DNA of 5,322 bases from an uncultured Eubacteriales bacterium (GCA_934444895.1 CAKSDA010000104.1:1-5322), one strand, 5' to 3'; numbered from the stretch's first letter, positions 1 through 5,322 are shown. The notes: a model not told the origin generated them from the letters alone. Program-made: numbers and translations.

Positions 1-7
1 AAAAATT

Positions 8-48
8 CCCTCCTGATGTATATTTTACATCAAGAGGGCTCTTTTTTC
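8..48. terminator. Bidirectional rho-independent terminator
   Basis: A 13-bp stem (8-20 with 26-38, one C/A mismatch) closes a 5-nt loop. On the + strand it is followed by CTCTTTTTTC. On the minus strand it is followed by a short run of T (AATTTTT). It could end a + strand gene lying to the left of the window, a minus-strand transcript coming from about 200, or both. Confidence 0.8.
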
Positions 49-52
49 TATT

Positions 53-69
53 GTCCGTTTTTTACGGAC
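53..69. other. Small GTCCGT/ACGGAC hairpin
   Basis: A perfect 6-bp inverted repeat (53-58 with 64-69) has an all-T loop. It lies between the terminator at 8-48 and the minus-strand open frame ending at 74. Alone it is short and may be incidental. On the minus strand it sits just before the stronger terminator. Confidence 0.35.
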
Positions 70-73
70 TTGT

Positions 74-205
74 TCATTCAGGCAGGAGGTTTTTTAAATA
101 AAAATCTCTAATCATAACATTTTTGATTTTAAAGCATACCATCTTGTTTTGTTTAATTCTTTTAGTACTGTTTTCAATTTGGCGATAAAATCCGCTCTTC
201 CCCAT
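74..205 (-). CDS. Possible 43-residue hypothetical protein or gene relic
   Basis: The minus-strand frame from ATG at 205 to TGA at 74-76 encodes 43 residues starting MGKSGFYRQI and rich in Lys, Asn and Ile. I recognise no family. In its favour: the frame stays open for about 20 codons upstream of the ATG, and the 3' end points at the terminator at 8-48. Against it: no good ribosome binding site (only a weak CGGAG about 13 nt upstream), A+T-rich composition in which chance frames of this size occur, and no visible promoter. It may be the decayed 3' end of a larger gene. Otherwise positions 49-370 hold only the promoter and RBS of the next gene. Confidence 0.2.
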   Translation of the reverse strand: MGKSGFYRQIENSTKRIKQNKMVCFKIKNVMIRDFYLKNLLPE

Positions 206-330
206 TTTTATATTTTGCTCCGTGAGTATTAATGCCGATGTCTTGAGAAATTACTTGCATATTTATTATATTTTGCACGATTTTATAAAAAAACAATGCA
301 AATTTGTATGAATTTTTTTGTTTATTATAT

Positions 331-336
331 TATAAT
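331..336 (+). promoter_or_regulatory. -10 box (TATAAT) of the yitT-like gene
   Basis: A consensus TATAAT lies 34 nt before the ATG at 371 in very A+T-rich DNA. There is no good -35 hexamer at 16-18 nt; the closest TTG-containing hexamer (TTGTAT, 304-309) is 21 nt away. The promoter is plausible but only half supported. It is the only clear promoter-like box upstream of the whole + strand gene string, so it may also serve the FAD operon. Confidence 0.5.
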
Positions 337-370
337 TCAATCAACAAAACAAATCAAGGACTATTAAGTT

Positions 371-646
371 ATGAACAGAACAAAGGCATTTAAATTTAAA
401 ATTGCAAAAGAGTATTTCTATTTAACGGCAGGAGCATTGTTGTTTTCCGCAGGCACATATTTTTTCAAACTTCCAAACAATTTTTCTTTCGGCGGAATAA
501 GCGGTGCCGCTCCTATTTTATCTAAAATTGCCCACCTCTCCCCTGCTACATGGATATCTATAATGACCTGCCTTTGTCTGCTTATAGGGTTTGCCTTCCT
601 CGATAGGCAAGCAGGTATAAATCCGAATCTGTTTTTTAAACGCTAA
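371..646 (+). pseudogene. YitT-family membrane protein, N-terminal fragment (split by a MITE)
   Basis: This is the first part of a YitT/DUF161-type integral membrane protein, a family of poorly known function in Firmicutes. AAGGA at 356-360 precedes the ATG by 10 nt. Residues 1-78 are genuine: a short basic N-terminus, a first membrane segment (about 14-33), the family-typical LPNNFSFGGISG stretch (about 35-46) and a second membrane segment (about 57-76). Residues 79-91 and the stop are read from an inserted element beginning at 606. Joining codon 78 (602-604) to the codon at 880 gives ...GFAFLD-KETGVRTVYCS..., which is how the family normally continues. A 91-residue product would lack most of the membrane domain and the cytosolic C-terminal domain, so it is very unlikely to work. 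Confidence 0.85.
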
Positions 647-878
647 TTTTTCACATGGCGTTTGTTAAAATACTCGGTAATCCGTTAGGATTACCTGTGT
701 TTTTGCCTCGCCCTGTAAAAAATATATCAGTTTAAAAAATCTTCGACCCAAAACGGATGAAATTTAAGGCAGTTTTGGGTGCGGAGGATGCCGCAAGGCT
801 GACGCCTCGCAAAGACGACAAGCCTAAAAATGCCTAAAGATCGCTGTTTTGGGCAGGTTCGGCTTATCCCTGCTTGCC
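606..878. mobile_element. 273-bp MITE with imperfect terminal inverted repeats and TA target duplication
   Basis: The element starts GGCAAGCAGG and ends with its reverse complement. The terminal repeats extend over 606-631 and 854-878 with three mismatches and one 1-nt gap. TA flanks both sides (604-605 and 879-880), and the terminal repeat plus TA reads TAGGCAAGCAGG on both strands. It has no open frame of useful length, so it needs a transposase supplied in trans. TA duplication is typical of IS630/Tc1-mariner elements, which is the inferred source. Inside are a perfect 8-bp hairpin (676-683 with 688-695) followed by a T run, and a 9-bp inverted repeat (746-754 with 772-780). Removing 605-879 restores the host reading frame exactly, which is the strongest evidence for its borders. 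Confidence 0.85.
676..704 (+). terminator. Terminator-like hairpin inside the MITE
   Basis: GGTAATCC and GGATTACC (676-683, 688-695) pair perfectly around a GTTA loop. A T-rich run (TGTGTTTTT, 696-704) follows, separated from the stem by four bases, so termination may be weak. If active, it would reduce transcription from the promoter near 331 into the FAD oxidoreductase operon. Confidence 0.4.
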
Positions 879-879
879 T

Positions 880-1512
880 AAGGAAACAGGAGTGAGGACG
901 GTTTATTGCAGTCTGCTGTTTTCAGGAATAAATCAGCTGCTTGAATGGATAGTGCCGCTTTCATCACCGCTTACCGAACAGCCTTTTCTGGAGTTTTGCT
1001 ACGCCATTCTCACCACCTCGACCGGTGCGGCTGTTATATTCAAATATAACGGTTCTACCGGAGGAAACGATATATTTGCCCTGATAATTAAAAAGTATTT
1101 TTCAATAAGTATCGGAAAAGCGCTGTTTACGGTTGATCTGATAATAACCGTGAGTTCGTTTTTCGTATTTGATTTTACGGTGGGTATGTATTCTCTTTTG
1201 GGACTTTTCAGCAAAGCGTTTTTAGTTGACGGCGTAATTGAAAATATGAACGGTTGCAAATATTTTATGATAGTTACTACACACCCGGATGAAATTTCAC
1301 AATATATAATTTCGCATATGAAGCACAGCGCTACTCTCGTAAATGCAACCGGCGCATTCACACATAATGACAAAACTGCGTTACATACCGTTTGCCGCCG
1401 CTATGAAGCAATCCAGCTCCAAAAATTTGTCCGTAAAACCGACCCATCGGCGTTTATGGTAATAACGACCAGCAGTGAAATAATCGGTCGCGGTTTTTTA
1501 ACCGTTAATTAA
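880..1512 (+). pseudogene. YitT-family membrane protein, C-terminal fragment with DUF2179 domain
   Basis: This is the remainder of the split yitT-like gene. It encodes 210 residues from KETGVRTVYCS to FLTVN. The first part holds the remaining hydrophobic membrane segments, including the family-typical FKYNGSTGGNDIFALIIKKY stretch. The last ~85 residues match a DUF2179 domain: NGCKYFMIVTTHPDEIS, then HMKHSATLVNATGAFTHNDK, ending in DPSAFMVITTSSEIIGRGF. With residues 1-78 upstream the intact protein would be 288 residues, normal for the family. A TTG at 874 could open this frame, but it lies in the MITE terminal repeat and has no ribosome binding site, so independent translation is doubtful. 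There are no further stops or frameshifts, suggesting the insertion is fairly recent. The stop is 17 nt before the next gene. Confidence 0.85.
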
Positions 1513-1514
1513 AC

Positions 1515-1523
1515 AAAGGGGTG
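1515..1523 (+). promoter_or_regulatory. Ribosome binding site that fixes the ATG at 1530
   Basis: AAAGGGGTG lies 6 nt before ATG 1530. An in-frame GTG at 1521 would start inside this sequence and have no RBS of its own, so ATG 1530 is the preferred start, giving 562 residues. Confidence 0.75.
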
Positions 1524-1529
1524 ACAGAT

Positions 1530-3218
1530 ATGAAAAGCATAGAACATGCTGCCGATTTGTGCGTTGTCGGCGGTGGAATGGCAGGAATTTGCGCCGCAAT
1601 TTCTGCCGCAAGGCATGGAATAAAGGTTGTTCTTGTTCAAGACCGCGGAGTGCTCGGCGGAAATGCGTCAAGCGAAATAAGAATGTGGATATGCGGAGCT
1701 CATGGCAAGGATAACAGGGAAACCGGTATAATTGAAGAAATATTGCTTGAAAATTTTTATCAAAATCCGCAGCTGAGTTATCCGCTGTGGGATATGGTTT
1801 TATTTGATAAAACGGCGCGGCAGGATAATCTTACCCTCTTGCTTAATACAAGCTGTCTTGACGCAAAAACAAAAAGCGGAAGAATTGTCAGCATAAAAGC
1901 ATGGCAATCCCCTTGTGAAACCATGCATACAGTCAAAGCCCGTTTTTTTGCCGATTGCTCGGGAGACAGTATTTTATCAACACTTACCGGCGCACATTTC
2001 CGTTACGGCAGAGAGGCGGCGTCCGAGTTCAAAGAGAGCATAGAACCTGAAAAGGCTGATAAAAAAACAATGGGAATGAGCTGCCTTTTTCAGGTCCGCG
2101 AAACAGAGATACAGCAGCCCTTTACTCCTCCCAAATGGGCGTATAAATATTATACCGATGACGATATTCCGTTCAGGGAACACGATTTGTCTTCAAACTT
2201 TTGGTGGATAGAAACCGGCGGAGAGGGAGACTGTATACACGATACCGATAAATACCGCGACGAACTTTTGAAAATTGCATACGGCGTTTGGGATCATATT
2301 AAAAATCACGGCGATCACGGCGCTGAAAATTATATGCTTGAATGGGTTGGGCTTTTACCCGGAAAACGCGAGAGCAGGCGGTATATCGGAAAATACACCG
2401 TAACGCAGAACGATGTTGAATCAGGTGGAAAATTTGACGATATCATAGCTTACGGCGGCTGGACAATGGACGATCATTTTCCGGCGGGGATTAAACACAA
2501 ATCGTCATATCCGACAGTATACCATCCGGCGCCGTCACCTTGGGGCATTCCTTTTAGGGCGCTTTGCTCGCAAAACATTGAAAATCTTTTGTTTGCCGGC
2601 AGAAATATAAGTGTAACCCATGCCGCGCTTTCCTCCTCTCGCGTTATGACAACCTGTGCGCTGTTAGGGCAGGCCGTTGGAACAGCCGCCGCTCAAATGG
2701 TGCAGTACGGCGAAAACACCGATAGTATAGACATAAATAGGCTTCAAAACGCCCTTATGGCAGACGACTGTTGGCTGCCGGGGAAAGCCAGAAGCATTTC
2801 CGAGCTTTCTCTAAAATTAAAATGCAGCGATAATATTATAATAAACGGAAAGGAACGCGGCGATGAAAACCGCTGGATCGGCAAAAAAGGCGATTACCTT
2901 GAATACAGCAGCGACGAACCGTTTGAGCTTTCCGGCATAAGAATTGTTTTTGACAGCGATTTAAACCGTGACTATCAAAATATGCCATGTTGTATCAGAC
3001 TGCATGAAAATCGGTTTAAGCTGCCTAAAACCTTGATAAAGGATTTTGATATTATCCTCACACACAGCGACGGCAGTACCGAGGTCCGTCCTTACCGTAA
3101 TATTCATACAAGATTTTTAAGGCTTGATATTAAAGACAAGGTTTTAAGCGTTAAGCTGTTACCGCTTGAAACCTACGGAGCAGAAACATTTAATATTTTT
3201 AATTTTGAGGTGTTTTAA
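1530..3218 (+). CDS. FAD-dependent oxidoreductase (FAD_oxidored family) with extra C-terminal domain
   Basis: This is a cytoplasmic flavoprotein of 562 residues with no signal peptide. A Rossmann FAD-binding motif, GGGMAG, spans residues 14-19 after a hydrophobic strand. It is followed by LGGNASSEIRMWICGAHG (42-59), the GG-containing second glycine motif of the FAD_oxidored (PF12831) group. ADCSGDS (141-147) is the usual ATG/GD-type motif. KRESRRYIGKYTVTQNDV begins near 279, and GIPFRAL (339 on) with NLLFAGRNIS (352-361) forms the C-terminal flavin-binding part. All are classic for the family. Residues from about 418 to the end are an additional ~145-residue segment with alternating hydrophobic strands, resembling a beta-sandwich (carbohydrate-binding or discoidin-like); that assignment is inference. 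The next gene follows without a gap, so they probably act together. The substrate is unknown. Many relatives lie near carbohydrate-use genes, but nothing here proves that. Confidence 0.85.
   Translation: MKSIEHAADLCVVGGGMAGICAAISAARHGIKVVLVQDRGVLGGNASSEIRMWICGAHGKDNRETGIIEEILLENFYQNPQLSYPLWDMVLFDKTARQDNLTLLLNTSCLDAKTKSGRIVSIKAWQSPCETMHTVKARFFADCSGDSILSTLTGAHFRYGREAASEFKESIEPEKADKKTMGMSCLFQVRETEIQQPFTPPKWAYKYYTDDDIPFREHDLSSNFWWIETGGEGDCIHDTDKYRDELLKIAYGVWDHIKNHGDHGAENYMLEWVGLLPGKRESRRYIGKYTVTQNDVESGGKFDDIIAYGGWTMDDHFPAGIKHKSSYPTVYHPAPSPWGIPFRALCSQNIENLLFAGRNISVTHAALSSSRVMTTCALLGQAVGTAAAQMVQYGENTDSIDINRLQNALMADDCWLPGKARSISELSLKLKCSDNIIINGKERGDENRWIGKKGDYLEYSSDEPFELSGIRIVFDSDLNRDYQNMPCCIRLHENRFKLPKTLIKDFDIILTHSDGSTEVRPYRNIHTRFLRLDIKDKVLSVKLLPLETYGAETFNIFNFEVF
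3207..3212 (+). promoter_or_regulatory. RBS of the second oxidoreductase, inside the end of the first
   Basis: GAGGTG within the last codons of the upstream gene lies 6 nt before ATG 3219. That ATG directly abuts the TAA stop at 3216-3218. The arrangement favours translational coupling and equal output of the two flavoproteins. Confidence 0.7.
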
Positions 3219-4502
3219 ATGAAAGAGAACTTTATAACAGAAGCACAACGGCATACTGAAATAGGCGGAAAATACGATGTTATAGTTGCGGGCTCCGGCC
3301 CCTCAGGCTTTGCGGCCGCCGTAACCGCGGCAAGAAACGGAGCAAAAACACTGCTTATTGAATCGCAGTCAAGCGTCGGAGGCATATCAACAAGCGGACT
3401 TATGAGTCACTTTACCGGCAGGGTTGAAAGCCGTATATACAGTGAACTTCTCGACCGCTCCCACAGCTGCGACCTGTTTGATTGCGATGATAAAACAAAA
3501 ATAGACCCCGAACTTTTAAAAAGCACATATCTTGAAATGCTTGAATGTGCCGGCGTTGATATACTGCTTTACACACTCGCTTGTGATGTTATAAAAGACG
3601 GCAATCGTGTTTGCGGAGTTATTACCGAAAGCAAAAGCGGCAGAAAAGCATATCTTGCGGATGTTTTGATAGACGGAACCGGCGATGGCGATCTTGCATA
3701 CCACACAGGCGCAGAATATTTCAAGGGCCGTGAAAGCGATGGAAAAATGCAGCCTGCAACGCTTATGTTTAAGGTCGGCGGAGTTGATATGTCGCGCGCG
3801 GTATTCCCGCCATCATTTGAAACAACGGTTGAAACCGATAGAGGCGAACTGCAGTCACTTGCAAAAAAACTGCTGCCATATCCGGCAGGCCATGTCCTGC
3901 TGTATTCTTCGCCCATACCCGGTATTGTTACCTGCAATATGACAAACTGCACCGATATTGACGGTACAAAGGCTGAGGATCTAACCCGTGCTGAAATCGT
4001 ATGTCGCTCGCAAATGAAGCCGATTGTTGAATTCTTAAGAGAATATGTTCCGGGATATGAAAACTGCTATATCGTAAGCGCGGCGTCGCTTATGGGTATC
4101 CGTGAAACGCGTCATTTTATCGGACTGAAGCAAATTACCGAAAATGATATAGTCGAGGCTCGTCAATTTGATGATATGGTTGTGCGCGGGGCATGGTTTA
4201 ATTTTGATGTTCATAATATTAAAGGCGCCGGACTTGATAAAACAGGCGTTCAAAAGCACTTTAAGCAACAAAACGGATATACGATTCCATACGGCTGTAT
4301 GGTGCCCGTAAAAACAGACGGTTTACTGCTTACCGGCAGAAACATTTCAGGAACGCATATGGCACATTCCAGTTTCAGGGCAATGCCAATATGCGTCGGC
4401 ATAGGCGAAGCATGCGGTGCGGCGGCGGCTATCGCAGTTAAGGAAAAGATAAATTTAAGAGATGTAAAACCGGAGGAAATCAGAAAACTGAATTTTGACT
4501 AG
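3219..4502 (+). CDS. FAD-dependent oxidoreductase (FAD_oxidored family), paralogue of the upstream gene
   Basis: This 427-residue cytoplasmic flavoprotein has the FAD_oxidored layout without the extra C-terminal domain of its neighbour. An 18-residue lead precedes YDVIVAGSGPSG, with GSGPSG at 25-30 binding the FAD diphosphate. E48, at the end of the second strand (LLIES), is the expected ribose-binding acid. GGISTSGL (54-61) is the second glycine motif. DGTGDGD (152-158), MGIRETRHFIG (292 on) and RQFDDMVVRGAW follow. IPYGCMVP (356-363) and LLLTGRNISGTHMAHSSFRA (about 370-389) form the C-terminal flavin site, ending in a Gly/Ala-rich helix. It shares this motif order with the upstream protein, so the pair arose by an old duplication. 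The two may form a complex or perform successive oxidations. Substrate and electron acceptor cannot be inferred. The TAG stop overlaps the RBS of the next frame. Confidence 0.88.
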   Translation: MKENFITEAQRHTEIGGKYDVIVAGSGPSGFAAAVTAARNGAKTLLIESQSSVGGISTSGLMSHFTGRVESRIYSELLDRSHSCDLFDCDDKTKIDPELLKSTYLEMLECAGVDILLYTLACDVIKDGNRVCGVITESKSGRKAYLADVLIDGTGDGDLAYHTGAEYFKGRESDGKMQPATLMFKVGGVDMSRAVFPPSFETTVETDRGELQSLAKKLLPYPAGHVLLYSSPIPGIVTCNMTNCTDIDGTKAEDLTRAEIVCRSQMKPIVEFLREYVPGYENCYIVSAASLMGIRETRHFIGLKQITENDIVEARQFDDMVVRGAWFNFDVHNIKGAGLDKTGVQKHFKQQNGYTIPYGCMVPVKTDGLLLTGRNISGTHMAHSSFRAMPICVGIGEACGAAAAIAVKEKINLRDVKPEEIRKLNFD

Positions 4503-4508
4503 GAGGGG
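4501..4508 (+). promoter_or_regulatory. Strong Shine-Dalgarno for the truncated third gene
   Basis: AGGAGGGG overlaps the TAG stop of the upstream gene and is 5 nt before ATG 4514. Such an ideal site with operon-type spacing indicates that a real gene once began here, even though the frame now ends after 44 codons. Confidence 0.8.
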
Positions 4509-4513
4509 TAACC

Positions 4514-4648
4514 ATGGCGGAAATTATTTTTACCGGCGACCTTATGTGCAGTCCCTCTATTACTGAAAAAACAAATAAAAATTATAATATTTTACTTAAA
4601 ATAGCTTTTGCCTCAAGGCTGAAAATCACTACACTTCTTAACTATTAA
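4514..4648 (+). pseudogene. Truncated start of a CapA-like/metallophosphatase gene
   Basis: The frame encodes 44 residues beginning MAEIIFTGDLMCSPSITEK. The strand followed by GD (G8-D9) and then L-M-C resembles the start of CapA/PGA_cap-type metallophosphatases, where this Asp is a metal ligand. Family members run to several hundred residues, so nearly all of the gene is missing. The residues after about 26 (NILLKIAFASRLKITTLLNY) do not look like a continuation of the family. The stop codon lies in a heptamer tandem repeat. Either a deletion or an insertion removed the rest. The gene was probably the third member of the FAD oxidoreductase operon. The RBS and start are convincing; the family call rests on about a dozen residues and is tentative. 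Confidence 0.55.
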
Positions 4649-4665
4649 CTATTACTTATTACTTA
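4638..4665 (+). repeat. Heptamer tandem repeat, 2x TTAACTA + 2x TTACTTA
   Basis: Four consecutive 7-bp units: two TTAACTA then two TTACTTA. They supply the stop codon of the truncated upstream frame. A partly inverted counterpart in 7-bp periodicity (AGTGAATAGTGAA) lies at about 4690-4702. The pair may mark the ends of a small repeat element or a slippage-prone tract. Confidence 0.65.
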
Positions 4666-4707
4666 TCAAAAAACTTCTCGAAACGACTTAGTGAATAGTG
4701 AAAAAGT

Positions 4708-4741
4708 AAAACCTTCCCGAATACTGTTCGGGAAGGTTTTT
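4708..4741. terminator. Strong bidirectional hairpin terminator
   Basis: A perfect 14-bp stem (4708-4721 with 4727-4740) surrounds the loop TACTG. On the + strand it ends in TTTTT and can terminate the FAD operon. On the minus strand it reads TTTTACTTTTTC and directly follows a tRNA-like CCA end, matching the layout of the intact tRNA gene at the right edge. Confidence 0.85.
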
Positions 4742-4779
4742 GGTTGCGAAGGCTGGATTTGGCAGGGCGACTTCCGGGT
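4741..4779 (-). pseudogene. Remnant of the 3' half of an initiator tRNA (tRNA-fMet)
   Basis: Without any gap, 4741-4779 aligns to 5224-5262, the 3' half of the intact tRNA-fMet gene. Identity is 20/21 over the CCA, acceptor and T-stem part and 11/12 over the variable-loop and anticodon-stem part. The six bases between (4762-4767) do not match at all. Those six cover the T-stem/T-loop positions that are nearly invariant in tRNA (G52, G53, T54, T55), and the anticodon and 5' half are absent, so it cannot be functional. As in the intact gene, the CCA abuts a terminator hairpin. It could be a decayed gene copy, a rearrangement product or part of a tRNA-derived repeat. Confidence 0.6.
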
Positions 4780-4825
4780 ATCTCACAAGGCTTCGCCTTG
4801 CTTGCCCCTCAAAAATATAGTCGCC
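4766..4825. repeat. Nested stem-loop: GGCGACT/AGTCGCC enclosing CAAGGC/GCCTTG
   Basis: The outer arms GGCGACT (4766-4772) and AGTCGCC (4819-4825) are perfectly complementary. Inside them CAAGGC (4786-4791) and GCCTTG (4795-4800) form a hairpin with a TTC loop, and GGG (4776-4778) can pair with CCC in 4805-4808. The left arm overlaps the tRNA remnant and uses part of its substituted bases. It resembles a small palindromic repeat or structured RNA; no known family is recognised. Confidence 0.5.
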
Positions 4826-5006
4826 TATGCTCGCTTGGAGCGCAAAAGCTGATTCGTTAATACTGATTCTTTCATTTTAGTTTTAGTATCACGGCAAAAA
4901 ATACAATTTGCTTTGCAAAGTCTTTTGATTTACAGCGCAAAATGCTGTTTGACATTATTCATCACCTAAATGAAATATATCATACTATTTCCTGTTTGTA
5001 AAGGGA
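4826..5006. other. Non-coding stretch, no gene recognised
   Basis: About 180 bp without a credible open frame or RBS. Only small inverted repeats are seen, such as ACAGC/GCTGT (4932-4936 with 4944-4948) and TTTGC/GCAAA around 4907-4919. No promoter pair stands out. Confidence 0.5.
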
Positions 5007-5186
5007 CAGTGATATGCCGAGCTGTGCTCGGCGTGATATTTTTAGCTTTATGCCAAAAGTGATATTGTTCGCTAAAGCTCACAGTGATATTATATTCGCA
5101 CTGACACTCGCGAAGCGAATATCACTCAGCGAAAAGCTGAATATCACTGCGTAGCAATATCACTCGCCGCAAGGCGAATATAACTG
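5007..5186. repeat. Convergent array of AGTGATATT units with palindromic spacers
   Basis: Four copies of GTGATAT lie on the + strand (5009, 5033, 5059, 5084), and four inverted copies follow (ATATCAC at 5119, 5141, 5157; ATATAAC at 5178). Each constant core is followed on its own strand by a short palindrome of differing sequence: a 7-bp GCCGAGC/GCTCGGC stem, CAGC/GCTG, GC-TAC-GC, CGC-TTC-GCG, and CGCC-TTGC-GGCG. The centre forms ATATTCGC (5092-5099)/GCGAATAT (5115-5122), and the outer ends are CAGTGATAT and ATATAACTG. The whole is a roughly 180-bp interrupted palindrome able to fold as a long stem with side hairpins. It contains no coding sequence. It is not a CRISPR array: the cores are too short and the spacers are self-complementary. 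Confidence 0.8.
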
Positions 5187-5221
5187 AAAAAAGCACTTAG
5201 CATTATGCTAAGTGCTTTTTT
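5187..5221 (-). terminator. Terminator of the tRNA-fMet gene
   Basis: AAAAAAGCACTTAGC pairs with GCTAAGTGCTTTTTT around a short A/T loop, giving a stem of about 15 bp. On the minus strand it begins 2 nt after the CCA of the tRNA and has its own T run. It is nearly symmetrical and could also stop + strand transcripts. Confidence 0.85.
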
Positions 5222-5223
5222 CA

Positions 5224-5300
<77 letters not shown>

Positions 5301-5315
5301 ATATTTGATATATAT

Positions 5316-5321
5316 ATTATA
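5316..5321 (-). promoter_or_regulatory. -10 box of the tRNA-fMet gene
   Basis: TATAAT on the minus strand lies 15 nt before the first tRNA base, within a run of alternating A and T. The -35 region would lie beyond the window edge, so it cannot be checked. Confidence 0.7.
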
Positions 5322-5322
5322 C

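Noticed and set aside
206..330. Riboswitch or leader RNA upstream of yitT
   Set aside because: The stretch is A+T-rich with no convincing conserved stems and lies before the likely -10 box.
999..1373. Minus-strand open frame opposite the YitT C-terminal fragment
   Set aside because: It has no RBS and lies opposite a sequence whose + strand product has clear YitT/DUF2179 motifs.
874..1512. Independent gene starting at TTG 874
   Set aside because: The TTG is in the MITE terminal repeat without an RBS, and the protein is the missing C-terminal part of the yitT gene upstream.
1521..1529. GTG at 1521 as start of the first oxidoreductase
   Set aside because: It lies inside the Shine-Dalgarno sequence that serves ATG 1530 and has no RBS of its own; family homology starts well after either codon.
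3569..3952. Overlapping open frames on both strands within the second oxidoreductase
   Set aside because: They are shadows of the real coding frame, which carries FAD motifs throughout; none has a credible start signal.
5007..5186. CRISPR array
   Set aside because: The repeated core is only about 9 bp, spacing is irregular, copies switch strand at the centre, and the spacers are palindromes.

Overview
The window looks like a low-to-moderate GC Firmicutes chromosome, most likely an uncultured gut-type clostridium (Oscillospirales/Christensenellales-like). This is inferred from A+T-rich intergenic DNA, strong AGGAGG-type ribosome binding sites, a YitT/DUF2179 membrane protein, paired FAD_oxidored proteins and several small palindromic repeats. 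No rRNA or housekeeping protein gene is present to fix the taxonomy.

Layout. Positions 1-370 hold a bidirectional terminator, a short minus-strand open frame that may be a decayed gene, and a -10 promoter box. A yitT-like gene follows at 371-1512. It is split by a 273-bp miniature inverted-repeat element (606-878) flanked by a TA duplication. Removing the element and one TA joins the two halves in frame and restores a 288-residue protein with normal family motifs. The gene is therefore a recent or still legible insertion pseudogene. Directly downstream is a tightly packed + strand operon: a 562-residue FAD-dependent oxidoreductase with an extra C-terminal domain (1530-3218), a 427-residue FAD-dependent oxidoreductase paralogue starting right after its stop codon (3219-4502), and the first few dozen codons of a third gene with a strong RBS (4514-4648). 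The third gene begins like a CapA-type metallophosphatase but runs into heptamer repeats and stops.

The last 670 bp are non-coding on the + strand and rich in structure: 7-bp tandem repeats, a long bidirectional hairpin, a degenerate copy of the 3' half of the initiator tRNA, a nested stem-loop, and a striking convergent array (5007-5186) of AGTGATATT units each followed by its own small palindrome. At the right edge lies an intact minus-strand initiator tRNA (tRNA-fMet, CAT anticodon, C1/A72 mismatch, encoded CCA) with a TATAAT box upstream and a terminator 2 nt downstream.

How it fits together. The two flavoproteins are very probably co-translated and may act in one oxidation pathway. Their substrate cannot be read from sequence; a carbohydrate or other small organic compound is a guess. 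The flanking genes at both ends of the operon have been broken, and the DNA towards the tRNA has collected repeats, so this looks like an eroding accessory locus next to a tRNA gene. The most unusual items are the exact MITE insertion, the AGTGATATT mini-hairpin array, and the tRNA-fMet-derived remnant that keeps the tRNA-plus-terminator arrangement.
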